DNA of 64,000 nucleotides from Microcella flavibacter (GTDB lineage Bacteria; Actinomycetota; Actinomycetes; Actinomycetales; Microbacteriaceae): contig NZ_CP051299.1 in the NCBI RefSeq assembly GCF_012530535.1, forward strand, positions 2,170,001-2,234,000. Direction: 5' to 3'. The position numbers and the translations under genes were made by a program. Positions within the stretch are counted from its first letter, which is position 1; each line of letters begins with the position of its first letter. Below are positions 25,963 to 34,691 of the stretch, in pieces. The notes below the pieces were generated by a model that did no database searches, had not been told where the DNA came from, and saw only the letters and a program-made list of their open reading frames with translations.

Positions 25963-27358
25963 CGAGTCTCCAGTCGGTTCCATCCGGGGTGTCGTCGAGC
26001 TGGATGCCCGCCCCGGCCAAGTCGTCGCGGACGCGGTCCGCGGTGGTCCAGTCTCGCGCCGCGCGGGCGGCGCGCCGCTCGTCGATGAGGCGCTGCACGA
26101 GCGCATCGAGGGCGGCGTGCTCGCCCTCGGAGCGGCCGCCCGCGCCCGCGCCGCCGAGGCCCTCGAGGTCGAGGCCGAGCACGGCGAGCATGGCGGCGAC
26201 CTCGGCGGCGCTCCGGGCGGCGGTCTCGGCATCGTCGGCGTCGAGGGCGGCGTTGCCCGCGCGCACGGCCTCGTGCAGCGCGGCGAGGGCCTGCGGCACG
26301 GCGAGGTCGTCATCCATCGCCGCGGCGAAGGCCTCGGGCACCTCGCCCGCGGTGACGGGCGCGCGCTTCGCGGCTCGGGCGAGGAAGGTCTCGATGCGCG
26401 CGAACGCGGCCTCGGCCTCGGCGAGCGAGCCCGCGGTGTAGTCGATGGTCGAGCGGTAGTGCGCCGAGCTCAGCCAGAAGCGCAGCACCACCGGCCGGGC
26501 CGAGGCGAGCAGCTCGGCGGCGAAGACGGAGTTGCCGAGCGACTTCGACATCTTCTGCCCGCCGACGGTGACGAGGCCGTTGTGCACCCAGTGCGCGGCG
26601 AACTCGTCCCCCGCAGCCTGCGACTGCGCGAGCTCGTTCTCGTGGTGCGGGAACCGCAGGTCGAGCCCTCCGCCGTGGATGTCGAAGGCGTGCCCGAGGT
26701 AGCGCTGCGCCATCGCCGAGCACTCGATGTGCCAGCCCGGGCGGCCGGGGCCCCAGGGCGAGTCCCACTGCGCGGTCGAGGGCTCGCCGCTCTTGGCGCC
26801 CTTCCACAGGGCGAAGTCGCGCGCGTCCCGCTTCGCCCGGGCGGGGGCGTCGTCCGCGGCATCCATGTCATCGGGGCTCTGCCGGGTGAGCTCGCCGTAG
26901 GCGGGCCAGGAGCGCACGTCGAAGTAGACGTCGCCGCTGCCGTCCTCGGCCGCGTAGGCGTGGCCGCGCTCGATGAGCCGCGCGGTGAGGCGCTGCATGC
27001 GGTCGATGCTGGCGGTCGCGCGGGGCTCGTAGGTCGGCGGCAGGATGCCCAGCGCACGGTACGCGGCGGTGAACTCGATCTCGACCCGGTACGCGAGGGC
27101 GAACCACGGCTCGTCGTCGCTCGCGTTCTGCAGGATCTTGTCGTCGATGTCGGTGACGTTGCGGATGAAGGTCACGGCGTAGCCGCGGTGCGTCAGCCAG
27201 CGCCGCCACAGGTCGTAGACGAGCGCGCTGCGCAGGTGCCCGATGTGCGGCGCCGACTGCACCGTCGGCCCGCAGACGTACATGCCGATGCGCCCGGGCT
27301 CGCGCGGAGCGAGGTCGACGACGGCCTGCCGGAGGCTGTCGTGCAGGCGGACGCTCAT
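25955..27358 (-). CDS. cysS: Cysteine-tRNA ligase
   Basis: 467 residues. The class I motifs are HIGH (38-41, in SAPHIGHLRS) and KMSKS (269-273). The zinc ligands are probably Cys29, Cys213, His238 and Glu242. It charges tRNA-Cys. ATG 27358 has TAGGCT (27370-27365, minus strand) 6 bases upstream, so besides read-through from ispDF the gene may have its own leaderless promoter. An MshC ligase (mycothiol synthesis) is related but normally shorter; the length and position next to ispDF favour CysS. Confidence 0.93.
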   Translation of the reverse strand: MSVRLHDSLRQAVVDLAPREPGRIGMYVCGPTVQSAPHIGHLRSALVYDLWRRWLTHRGYAVTFIRNVTDIDDKILQNASDDEPWFALAYRVEIEFTAAYRALGILPPTYEPRATASIDRMQRLTARLIERGHAYAAEDGSGDVYFDVRSWPAYGELTRQSPDDMDAADDAPARAKRDARDFALWKGAKSGEPSTAQWDSPWGPGRPGWHIECSAMAQRYLGHAFDIHGGGLDLRFPHHENELAQSQAAGDEFAAHWVHNGLVTVGGQKMSKSLGNSVFAAELLASARPVVLRFWLSSAHYRSTIDYTAGSLAEAEAAFARIETFLARAAKRAPVTAGEVPEAFAAAMDDDLAVPQALAALHEAVRAGNAALDADDAETAARSAAEVAAMLAVLGLDLEGLGGAGAGGRSEGEHAALDALVQRLIDERRAARAARDWTTADRVRDDLAGAGIQLDDTPDGTDWRLDG

Positions 27359-27380
27359 CCGCCCAGCCTACCGGCCGCGT

Positions 27381-28547
27381 CTACGCCGAGAGGAGGGCCG
27401 TCGCGACGGCCGTGACGCCCTCGCCGCGGCCGGTGAAGCCGAGCCCGTCGCTCGTGGTGGCGGCGACGCTGACGGGGGCGCCGAGCACGCCGGTGAGCAG
27501 CGCCTCGACCTCGTGCCGGCGGGGCGAGAAGCGCGGGCGGCGGGCGACGACCTGCACGGCGACGTTGACGATCTCGAAGCCGGCGGCGCGCACGAGCTCG
27601 ACGGTGGCGCTGAGGAAGACGGCCCCGCGCGCGTCGGCGAACCGCGGGTCGTCGACGCCGAAGCGCGATCCGATGTCGCCGAGCCCGGCGGCCGAGAGGA
27701 GGGCGTCGCAGACCGCGTGGCTGATCGCGTCGCCGTCGCTGTGGCCGGCGAGGCCTGGCTCGTCGGGCCAGTAGAGGCCGCCGAGCCACATCGGCGCCGC
27801 CTCGTCGTAGGCGTGCACGTCGATGCCGATGCCGGTGCGCAGGCGCGGGCGCTCGGATTCGAGCAGCAGCTCGGCCCGGCGCAGATCCCACGGGGTGGTC
27901 ACCTTGAAGCCGTGCGCGTCGCCGTCGACGGCGACGATCTCGCCCCCGGCCGCGGCGAAGACCCCGGCGTCATCGGTGTGCTCGGCCGTCGCGCCCTCGA
28001 GCGCGGCGCGGTAGGCCGCGGCCGGGAACCCCTGCGGGGTCTGCACGGCGGCGAGCTCGCTGCGGTCGACCTGCCCGACGACGCGGCCCTCGGCGTCGCG
28101 CCGGGCGATGGTGTCGATGACGGGCATGACGGGGATGACGCCCGAGCCGGTCTCGCGCACGCGGGCGACGACCCGCTCGGCGACGGCGACGGGCTGCAGG
28201 GCGCGCGCCGCATCGTGCACGAGCACGACCTCGAGCCCCTCCGGCAGCGCGGCGATGCCGCGGGCGACCGAGGCCTGCCGGCTGGAGCCGCCGTCGACGA
28301 CCGCGATGTGGTCGCGCGCGGCCCCGCCGATGCGCTGGGCGATGTCGTGCGCCTGCTGCCGGTGGCTCGCGGGGGCGACGACGACGACGGCCGCGGGCTC
28401 GGCGAGCGAGAGCACGGTCGCGAGCGAGCGCTCGAGCAGCGACCGCCCCGCGAGGGCGACGAAGGCCTTCGGTTCGGGATGCCCGAGCCGGGTTCCGCTG
28501 CCCGCCGCGACGATCACGATGCCGAGCGTCGGCGCGGTGGCGGTCAC
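27381..28547 (-). CDS. ispDF: IspD-IspF bifunctional enzyme of the MEP isoprenoid pathway
   Basis: 388 residues. The N-terminal IspD domain (about 1-228, AAGSGTRLG at 14-22, VHDAARAL, VQTPQGF) makes CDP-methylerythritol. The C-terminal IspF domain (about 232-388, GIGIDVHAYD, GLAGHSDGDAISHAVCDALL) makes the cyclodiphosphate. The intermediate step, IspE, is not present here. Fused IspDF proteins are known in some bacteria. It sits between carD and cysS, an arrangement common in Actinobacteria. Confidence 0.95.
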   Translation of the reverse strand: MTATAPTLGIVIVAAGSGTRLGHPEPKAFVALAGRSLLERSLATVLSLAEPAAVVVVAPASHRQQAHDIAQRIGGAARDHIAVVDGGSSRQASVARGIAALPEGLEVVLVHDAARALQPVAVAERVVARVRETGSGVIPVMPVIDTIARRDAEGRVVGQVDRSELAAVQTPQGFPAAAYRAALEGATAEHTDDAGVFAAAGGEIVAVDGDAHGFKVTTPWDLRRAELLLESERPRLRTGIGIDVHAYDEAAPMWLGGLYWPDEPGLAGHSDGDAISHAVCDALLSAAGLGDIGSRFGVDDPRFADARGAVFLSATVELVRAAGFEIVNVAVQVVARRPRFSPRRHEVEALLTGVLGAPVSVAATTSDGLGFTGRGEGVTAVATALLSA

Positions 28548-28601
28548 GTGCGTCGTCGTCGGGATCGCGGAGGCGAGTCGGTCGGCGGGCGCGGCGAGGG
28601 C

Positions 28602-29084
28602 TTAGGAGGCCAGGACCTCGTCGAGGACGGTCGAGGCCTTCTCCTCGTCGGTCTTCTCGGCGAGAGCGAGCTCGGAGATCAGGATCTGCCGGGCCTTGGC
28701 GAGCATGCGCTTCTCGCCGGCGCTGAGGCCGCGGTCCTGATCGCGGCGCCACAGGTCGCGCACGACCTCGGAGACCTTGATGACGTCGCCCGAGGCGAGC
28801 TTCTCGAGGTTGGCCTTGTACCGGCGCGACCAGTTGGTCGGCTCCTCGGTGAACGGCGCGCGCAGCACCTCGAACACCTTGTCCAGGCCGTCCTGGCCGA
28901 TGACGTCGCGCACGCCGACGAGGTCGACGTTGTCGGCGGGGACCTCGATGGTCAGGTCGCCCTGGGTGACGTTGAGCTTCAGGTACAGCTTCTCTTCACC
29001 CCGGATCGTCCGGTTCTTGACCTCAATGATGGTTGCCGCACCGTGGTGGGGGTAAACGACCGTCTCGCCGACCTGAAAAAGCAT
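28602..29084 (-). CDS. carD: CarD-family RNA polymerase-binding transcription regulator
   Basis: 160 residues. The N-terminal RNA polymerase interaction domain starts [22 protein letters not shown], and the C-terminal helical DNA-contacting domain holds the conserved Trp-rich [13 protein letters not shown]. CarD binds the polymerase beta lobe and stabilises open complexes at rRNA and other promoters. GGAAGGA precedes ATG 29084, and a TAGACT -10 box lies at 29117-29112 on the minus strand, giving a short leader. It heads the ispDF-cysS-rlmB cluster. Confidence 0.94.
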   Translation of the reverse strand: MLFQVGETVVYPHHGAATIIEVKNRTIRGEEKLYLKLNVTQGDLTIEVPADNVDLVGVRDVIGQDGLDKVFEVLRAPFTEEPTNWSRRYKANLEKLASGDVIKVSEVVRDLWRRDQDRGLSAGEKRMLAKARQILISELALAEKTDEEKASTVLDEVLAS

Positions 29085-29305
29085 GGATGATGGTCCTTCC
29101 GCAGAACTGCCAGTCTACCACAGCTGTTTCTCAGCCTTCCCCGCGGGGCCTCGGGCGATCGGACGACCGCCGGCAGCGCGCCGCAGGAGCCCCACGTGCC
29201 CGCCGGGGCTCCCGGCCCGTCTAGACTGGGGAGCGGTTCTGCATGCCTGGGCGCGCCCCGGCGCACGCGGACGCCGCCGATCGACCGTGCTCTGGAGGCT
29301 CTCCC

Positions 29306-29779
29306 GTGAAATCCCGTACCGCCGCTGCCGTCGCCCTGTCCGCGGCGCTCCTGCTCGGAACCACGGGCTGCACCTTCGGTGCCGAGATCGCCACCAACAT
29401 CGAGTACGAGCCGAGCGACGGCGTCGGCGGCACCGTCGGCGACCTGCAGCTGCGCAACGCCCTGCTCATCGGCGAGGACGGCGACGTGCTCAACCTCGTC
29501 GTGAGCGTCGCCAACTCCTCCGACTCCACGCGCAGCCTCACCGTGCAGTGGGAGGGCGAGGGCGGCCGCGAGAGCGCCGAGTTCTTCGTGCCCGCGGGCG
29601 AGCTCATCTCCATCGGGGCCGACGAGGAGGTGCTCGTCACGGGCACCGACGCCACCATCGGCTCGCTCGTGCCCGTCTTCTTCCAGTACGGCGACGAGCC
29701 CGGCACCGAGCTGCTCGTGCCCGTGCTCGACGGCGCCCTGCCCGAGTACGAGCTCTTCGTCCCGAGCACCGGCGAGTAG
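29306..29779 (+). CDS. Putative lipoprotein of unknown function
   Basis: 157 residues from GTG 29306, with GGAGG 8 bases upstream. The N-terminus is a lipoprotein signal ending LLGTTGC. The mature part looks like a beta-sandwich: alternating hydrophobic strands such as GDVLNLVVSVANSSDS and TRSLTVQWEGEG, without cysteines. It may be an envelope protein; no family function is recognised. A TAGACT -10 box is at 29222-29227. It converges with regX3. Confidence 0.7.
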   Translation: MKSRTAAAVALSAALLLGTTGCTFGAEIATNIEYEPSDGVGGTVGDLQLRNALLIGEDGDVLNLVVSVANSSDSTRSLTVQWEGEGGRESAEFFVPAGELISIGADEEVLVTGTDATIGSLVPVFFQYGDEPGTELLVPVLDGALPEYELFVPSTGE

Positions 29780-29832
29780 CGCTCGGCGCCCGCCGAGCGG
29801 ACGCGCCGACGCCCCGAAGGGCGAGCGGCCCG

Positions 29833-30513
29833 CTACGCCTCGAAGCGGTAGCCGAGCCCGCGCACGGTCAGCAGCAGCTGCGGGTTCGACGGGTCCTTCT
29901 CGATCTTCGAGCGGATGCGCTTGACGTGCACGTCGAGGGTCTTGGTGTCGCCGAAGTAGTCGGCGCCCCAGACGCGGTCGATGAGCTGGCCGCGCGTGAG
30001 CACGCGGCCGGCGTTGCGCAGCAGCAGCTCGAGCAGCTCGAACTCCTTGAGCGGCATCGCCACGGTCGCGCCGTCGACGCTCACCTGGTGGCGGTCGATG
30101 TCCATGCGCACGCCGCCCGACTCGAGCACGCCGGGGTCGACGTCCTCCTCGTCGACGCGCCGGCGCAGCACCGCGCGGATCCGGGCGAGCAGCTCGCGCG
30201 TCGAGTACGGCTTGGTGACGTAGTCGTCCGCGCCGAGCTCGAGCCCCACGACGATGTCGACCTCGCTGTCCTTCGCCGTCAGCATGATGATCGGCACGGA
30301 GGAGCGCTGGCGCAGCTCGCGGCAGACCTCGGTGCCCGGCAGGCCCGGCAGCATGAGGTCGAGCAGCACGAGATCGGCGCCGCCGCGGTCGAACTCGGCG
30401 AGCGCCGCATTGCCGTCGTCGGCCACGACGGTCTCGTAGCCCTCGCGGGAGAGCAGGTAGGCGAGCGGCTCGCTGAGCGAGGGCTCGTCGTCGACGATGA
30501 GGATGCGGATCAT
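29833..30513 (-). CDS. regX3: Phosphate-responsive response regulator (RegX3/PhoB type)
   Basis: 226 residues. The receiver domain has the acidic pair in VDDE, phospho-acceptor Asp52 in LLDLMLPG, and Lys in YVTKPYS. The C-terminal OmpR/PhoB winged helix includes EFELLELLLRNAGRVLTRGQLIDRVWG and the recognition region TLDVHVKRIRSKI. It overlaps the sensor gene by 4 bases. In mycobacteria this pair senses phosphate limitation through Pst/PhoU and activates pst genes. PHO-box-like repeats occur at 31745 and 44723. Confidence 0.94.
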   Translation of the reverse strand: MIRILIVDDEPSLSEPLAYLLSREGYETVVADDGNAALAEFDRGGADLVLLDLMLPGLPGTEVCRELRQRSSVPIIMLTAKDSEVDIVVGLELGADDYVTKPYSTRELLARIRAVLRRRVDEEDVDPGVLESGGVRMDIDRHQVSVDGATVAMPLKEFELLELLLRNAGRVLTRGQLIDRVWGADYFGDTKTLDVHVKRIRSKIEKDPSNPQLLLTVRGLGYRFEA

Positions 30514-31673
30514 GCGCGGGCCTTCACGGGTTGGGGTGCCGCCGACGGCTCGTCGACGACGCGGGGGATGCGGATGGTGAACGTCGAGCCGCGGCCGGGT
30601 TGGGACCAGACCCGCACGTCGCCGCCGTGGTTCTGGGCGACGTGCTTGACGATGCTCAAGCCGAGACCGGTGCCGCCGGTCGCGCGGGCGCGCGCCTGAT
30701 CGACGCGGAAGAAGCGCTCGAAGACGCGGTCGAGCTCCTCCTCGGGGATGCCGATGCCCTGGTCGGTCACGGCGATCTCGACGACGTCGTCGCGCTCCGA
30801 GACGCCGACGCCGACGCGGGCCGGGGCCACGGAGTACTGGATGGCGTTGGCGATGAGGTTGTGCACCGCCGAGACGAGCATCGCCTCGTCGCCCCAGACG
30901 CGGGTGCGCCGATCGCCGCCGCTGACGAGCTGGATGCGCTGGGCATCCGCCGTCACCCGGTTCTGATCGATCGCGGCGGTGATGACCCGGTCGATGTCGA
31001 CCTCCTGCGGGTCGGCGAGCGCGTCGGCCGCCTGCAGCCGCGAGAGCTCGATGATCTCCTGCGTCATGCCGGCGAGGCGCTTCGACTCCTTGCTGAGGCG
31101 CTTGGCGAAGCGCTGCACCTGCGCCGGGTCGTCGGCCGCGTGCTCGAGCGCCTCGGCCAGCAGGCCGACCGCGCCGATCGGGGTCTTGAGCTCGTGGCTG
31201 ATGTTGGCGACGAAATCGCGGCGCACGGCGTCGAGCCGCACCGACTCCGTCCTGTCCTCGGCGAGCAGCAGCACGAAGCGCGTGCCGAGGCGGGCGACGC
31301 GCACCGTCAGATGGATGCTCGCATCGCCCAGCGGACCGCGCGCGAGATCCACCTCCTCCGTCATCGGCTCGCCCGACCGACGCACCGCGTCGACGAGGGC
31401 CAGCAGGCTCGGGTGCACGAGGCTTCGCTGCCAGACGAGCCCGAGGGCGACGGCCCCCGGCGAGGCCTTGACGACGTTGTTGCTCGGGTCGAGGACGGCG
31501 CCCGCGGACTCGAGCGCGTCGAGCACCTGCTCGACGCCGTCGGGCACCGCGGTGGAGATGACCTCGGCGGCCGTGCGCCCGCGCCGCACCGCGATGACGA
31601 CGGCGGAGACGGCTCCGCCCCCGATCACCGCGCCGAGCACGAGAGCGAGGGGCACCAGCAGGGCCGCGTCCAT
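30510..31673 (-). CDS. senX3: Sensor histidine kinase of the phosphate two-component system
   Basis: 387 residues from ATG 31673. There is one clear N-terminal membrane segment (VPLALVLGAVIGGGAVSAVVIAV), a degenerate PAS-like middle (about 40-145), HisKA with FVANISHELKTPIGAVG, and an HATPase domain with N, G1 and G2 boxes (LIANAIQY, DQGIGIP, GTGLGLSIVKH). A GTG at 31691 is upstream in frame. TAATCT lies exactly 7 bases before the ATG with no ribosome site, so a leaderless mRNA starting at this ATG is preferred. Confidence 0.93.
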   Translation of the reverse strand: MDAALLVPLALVLGAVIGGGAVSAVVIAVRRGRTAAEVISTAVPDGVEQVLDALESAGAVLDPSNNVVKASPGAVALGLVWQRSLVHPSLLALVDAVRRSGEPMTEEVDLARGPLGDASIHLTVRVARLGTRFVLLLAEDRTESVRLDAVRRDFVANISHELKTPIGAVGLLAEALEHAADDPAQVQRFAKRLSKESKRLAGMTQEIIELSRLQAADALADPQEVDIDRVITAAIDQNRVTADAQRIQLVSGGDRRTRVWGDEAMLVSAVHNLIANAIQYSVAPARVGVGVSERDDVVEIAVTDQGIGIPEEELDRVFERFFRVDQARARATGGTGLGLSIVKHVAQNHGGDVRVWSQPGRGSTFTIRIPRVVDEPSAAPQPVKARA

Positions 31674-31680
31674 GAGGACT

Positions 31681-31686
31681 AGATTA
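31681..31686 (-). promoter_or_regulatory. Leaderless -10 box of senX3-regX3
   Basis: TAATCT on the minus strand ends 7 bases before ATG 31673. Transcription starting 7 bases downstream of the box would begin at the A of the start codon. Confidence 0.6.
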
Positions 31687-31744
31687 GACACCGGCGCGGC
31701 ACCCGGAGATCGTCATCCGGCCCGCAGGAGTCGGTTGGCCGATT

Positions 31745-31777
31745 GTTCACCATCGGGTCGATGGTCGTTCACCTCGC
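31745..31777 (+). promoter_or_regulatory. PHO box between senX3 and phoU
   Basis: Three 11-base direct-repeat units lie head to tail: GTTCACCATCG (31745-31755), GGTCGATGGTC (31756-31766, degenerate) and GTTCACCTCGC (31767-31777). GTTCACC units with 11-base period are the PhoP/RegX3-type recognition pattern of Actinobacteria. The site lies 59 bases before phoU and 72 before senX3, so it may serve both. Confidence 0.8.
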
Positions 31778-31835
31778 CGCACCAGTCTTGCCCTGACTGT
31801 GCCCCGCCCCGACAGATGTAAGGACGTTACGGATC

Positions 31836-32489
31836 ATGCGCGAAGTCTTCCAGCAGGAGCTGCGCGAGGTGCAGGAGCGCCTCGTCGAGATCGCCGACCT
31901 CGTCGCGGTGTCGATCGACAACGCGACGCGCGCCTTCAGCACCTCCGACGTGTCGCTCGCCGAGACCGTCATCGCCGACGACGACAAGATCGACATCGCG
32001 GCCGCCGAGCTCGACGAGCTCGCCATCAACATCCTCGCCCGCCAGCAGCCCGTCGCGCGCGACCTGCGCATCGTCGTCAGCGCGCTGCGCATCAGCGCCT
32101 CGCTCGAGCGCATGGGCGACATGGCCGAGCACATCGCGCAGCTCGCCCGCTACCGGTTCCCCGACAAGGTCGTGCCGAAGAGCCTGCGGCCGATCTTCAC
32201 CGAGATGGGCCAGCTCGACGTGCAGATGGCCCGCAAGCTGGTCGAGCTGCTGAAGACCGAGGACGTCGCGATCGCGGAGCAGATCCGCAACGAGGACGAC
32301 CGGATGGACGACCTGCACCTCAGCGTCTTCGACAAGGTGCTCGGCGAGACCTGGAAGGGCCAGGCCGTCGACACGGTCGACGCCACGCTCGCCTCGCGCT
32401 ACCACGAGCGCTTCGCCGACCACGCCGTCTCGATCGCCAAGAAGGTGCAGTACCTGGCGACGGGCGACTGGGTGCCGGTCGACGCGTAG
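31836..32489 (+). CDS. phoU: Phosphate signalling protein
   Basis: 217 residues, two three-helix PhoU repeats with the metal-binding pattern E..A.D.K..D (around 45-60) and its counterpart around 145-160 (RNEDDRMDDLH). PhoU links Pst transporter activity to the sensor kinase, keeping the regulon off when phosphate is ample. It diverges from senX3-regX3, as in mycobacteria and corynebacteria-related groups, and is preceded by a PHO box. Confidence 0.94.
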   Translation: MREVFQQELREVQERLVEIADLVAVSIDNATRAFSTSDVSLAETVIADDDKIDIAAAELDELAINILARQQPVARDLRIVVSALRISASLERMGDMAEHIAQLARYRFPDKVVPKSLRPIFTEMGQLDVQMARKLVELLKTEDVAIAEQIRNEDDRMDDLHLSVFDKVLGETWKGQAVDTVDATLASRYHERFADHAVSIAKKVQYLATGDWVPVDA

Positions 32490-32519
32490 GCGCGAGCGCC
32501 GCGCGAGTGCGCCGCGGCG

Positions 32520-32990
32520 CTAGAGCAGCGGCATCTGGTCGATCACGAGGCGGCGCGCGTCGTCGCCCTCCGGCGCGCAGTCGAGGATCGCGACGGCGCG
32601 CAGCTCGACGCGCTCGCCGCGCTCGATGCGCTCCTCCGCGGTGATCGACACGGCGGGGCGGAACCCGCGCCCCACGCGGCCCGGGTCGTCGACCCGCACC
32701 CCGAGATCGCGCAGCTCCGCGATGAGCGCGCGGTGGGCATCCACGATCTCGGAGGCCTCGTCGAGCAGCGTCACCTCGGTGCCGTCGTCGTGCTCGTCGT
32801 CGTCCCCGCCGCGCGCGACGAAGCCGGGGAAGGCCGCGACCGCCTGCTCGACGGCCTCCGCGACCTGCCCGAGATCGGCGTCGGTCGACGCGGCCGAGAG
32901 CAGCGTCACGTGCAGCGGCAGCGCCTCGGCGTCGTACTCGCTGTCGAGCGCGACCGGCTCGAGGAAGGAGACGACCGCGAAGCGCAGCAC
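32520..32990 (-). CDS. 2'-5' RNA ligase/cyclic phosphodiesterase-like protein
   Basis: 156 residues. The first HxT motif of the LigT fold is present (LHVTLLSA, near residues 27-34), with a swap-like second half. The second HxT/S motif position is FRPAVSIT, where the first catalytic His is replaced by Arg, so ligase or phosphodiesterase chemistry may be lost. An acidic insert (DDDEHDDG) lies near the centre. It starts one base after gpmA ends and is certainly co-transcribed with it. The functional link is unknown. Confidence 0.65.
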   Translation of the reverse strand: MLRFAVVSFLEPVALDSEYDAEALPLHVTLLSAASTDADLGQVAEAVEQAVAAFPGFVARGGDDDEHDDGTEVTLLDEASEIVDAHRALIAELRDLGVRVDDPGRVGRGFRPAVSITAEERIERGERVELRAVAILDCAPEGDDARRLVIDQMPLL

Positions 32991-32991
32991 C

Positions 32992-33735
32992 CTACTTCTT
33001 GCCCTGCGAGGCGACCGCCGCGGCGCCGGCGGCGGCGGCCTCGGGGTCGAGGTACTCGGCCGGCTTCACCGGTCGGAAGGCGTCGTCGAGCTCGTAGACG
33101 AGCGGGATGCCCGTGGGGATGTTGAGCGCGGCGATGTCCTCGTCGGCGATGCCGTCGAGGTGCTTCACGAGCGCGCGCAGCGAGTTGCCGTGCGCGGTGA
33201 CGAGCACGGGGGCGCCGGCGGCGAGATCCTTCGTGATGTCGCTCTCCCAGTAGGGCAGCATGCGGTCGATGACGAGCTTGAGGCTCTCGGTGCGGGGCAC
33301 CTCGCCGTCGATGCCGACGTAGCGGGGGTCGTGCACCTGGCTGAACTCGGCGTCATCGTCGAGGGGCGGCGGCGGGGTGTCGAAGCTGCGGCGCCAGGTC
33401 ATGAAGAGCTCCTCGCCGTGCTTCTCGAGGGTCTCGGCCTTGTTGAGGCCCTGCAGCGCACCGTAGTGGCGCTCGTTGAGGCGCCAGCTGCGCTTGACCG
33501 GCAGCCAGTCGAGGTCGGCGGCGTCGAGGGCGATGTTCGCCGTCTGGATGGCGCGCTTGAGGAGGCTCGTGTACGACACGCGAGGCTCGAGACCGGAGGC
33601 CTTGATGAGCTCGCCGGCGCGGCGCCCCTCCTCGCGGCCCTTCTCGGTCAGCTCGACGTCCACCCATCCGGTGAAGATGTTCTTCTCGTTCCAGACGGAG
33701 TGGCCGTGGCGCAGCAGGATGAGCGTGTGAGTCAT
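32992..33735 (-). CDS. gpmA: 2,3-bisphosphoglycerate-dependent phosphoglycerate mutase
   Basis: 247 residues. The catalytic [11 protein letters not shown] is at residues 6-16 (His11 phosphorylated), with further active-site pieces [26 protein letters not shown] and [11 protein letters not shown]. It interconverts 3- and 2-phosphoglycerate in glycolysis. ATG 33735 is preceded by TAGGCT (33748-33743, minus strand) with a 7-base gap that also contains GGAG, so leaderless transcription is possible. Confidence 0.95.
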   Translation of the reverse strand: MTHTLILLRHGHSVWNEKNIFTGWVDVELTEKGREEGRRAGELIKASGLEPRVSYTSLLKRAIQTANIALDAADLDWLPVKRSWRLNERHYGALQGLNKAETLEKHGEELFMTWRRSFDTPPPPLDDDAEFSQVHDPRYVGIDGEVPRTESLKLVIDRMLPYWESDITKDLAAGAPVLVTAHGNSLRALVKHLDGIADEDIAALNIPTGIPLVYELDDAFRPVKPAEYLDPEAAAAGAAAVASQGKK

Positions 33736-33818
33736 GTGCTCCAGCCTAACGAGCGCCGAGCATCCCGTCGCCGTCGGATCGGGCGCGCGGGGGCGGTCGA
33801 TCGCGGGAGAATGGCGGC

Positions 33819-34658
33819 ATGGCCCGGCCGAGCAGAGCGCAGGGGCGGATCACCCGCGGCACGACCGGCGTGAACCGCCTGCGCCGCATGGACCGCTGGA
33901 TCGCCGCGCACCCCGCACTGCGCACGGCCGTCGACCCGCTCGTCGTCGACCTCGGCTACGGCGCCTCGCACCGCACGCCGCTCGAGCTGCTCGAGCGCCT
34001 GCGCCGGGTGCGCGACGACGTGCGGGTCGTCGGCATCGAGATCGACCCCGACCGGGTGGCCGCGGCGCTGCCCTTCGCGCGGGAGGGCCTCGACTTTCGG
34101 CAGGGCGGCTTCGAGGTGCCGGGGGATGCCCGCCCCGCGGTCATCCGCGCCGCCAACGTGCTGCGGCAGTACGACGAGGCCGAGGTCGCCGCCGCCTGGG
34201 CGACCATGCTCGCGCGCCTGCAGCCGGGCGGGATGCTGCTCGAGGGCACGTGCAACGAGGTCGGCCGGGTGGCGAGCTGGGTGGGCCTGCGCGCGGCGGC
34301 GCCCGCGGCCGCCGGCCGGGCCGCGGTGCCGCCCGGCCCCGAGACCCTCACGATCGCGCTGCACCTCGACTCCCTCGGCGGGCCGGAGTCTCCCGAGGGC
34401 CCGAGCGTCGTCGCCGAGCGGCTGCCGAAGGCGCTCATCCACCGCAACGTGCCCGGCGAGCGCATCCACGCGCTGCTGCGCGAGCTCGATGCGCAGTGGG
34501 CGACGCACGCGCCGCTCGCGACCTTCTCGGCCCGGCAGCGCTGGATCGCCGCGGTGCAGGGGCTGCGCGCGGTCGGCTGGCCCGTGCGCGACGGGGTCGC
34601 CCGGTGGCGGCTCGGCGAGCTGACGCTGCCGTGGGCGGCCGTGGCGCCGGGCGACTGA
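33819..34658 (+). CDS. Class I SAM-dependent methyltransferase-like protein
   Basis: 279 residues. Motif I is [17 protein letters not shown], a Gly-rich loop that departs from the common DxGxGxG. The acidic end of strand 2 is [11 protein letters not shown], and [14 protein letters not shown] matches post-motif I/III positions. The N-terminal RRMDRWI stretch is basic. The target is unknown; this actinobacterial family is usually annotated only as a methyltransferase. GGGAG lies 9 bases before ATG 33819. Confidence 0.75.
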   Translation: MARPSRAQGRITRGTTGVNRLRRMDRWIAAHPALRTAVDPLVVDLGYGASHRTPLELLERLRRVRDDVRVVGIEIDPDRVAAALPFAREGLDFRQGGFEVPGDARPAVIRAANVLRQYDEAEVAAAWATMLARLQPGGMLLEGTCNEVGRVASWVGLRAAAPAAAGRAAVPPGPETLTIALHLDSLGGPESPEGPSVVAERLPKALIHRNVPGERIHALLRELDAQWATHAPLATFSARQRWIAAVQGLRAVGWPVRDGVARWRLGELTLPWAAVAPGD

Positions 34659-34691
34659 GCGGCCGGTGCTCGCGCCGGGTCGTCCGCGGCG

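Noticed and set aside
25955-27358. Mycothiol ligase MshC instead of CysS
   Set aside because: 467 residues with full-length anticodon-binding end and a carD-ispDF neighbourhood favour CysS; MshC is usually near 410 residues.
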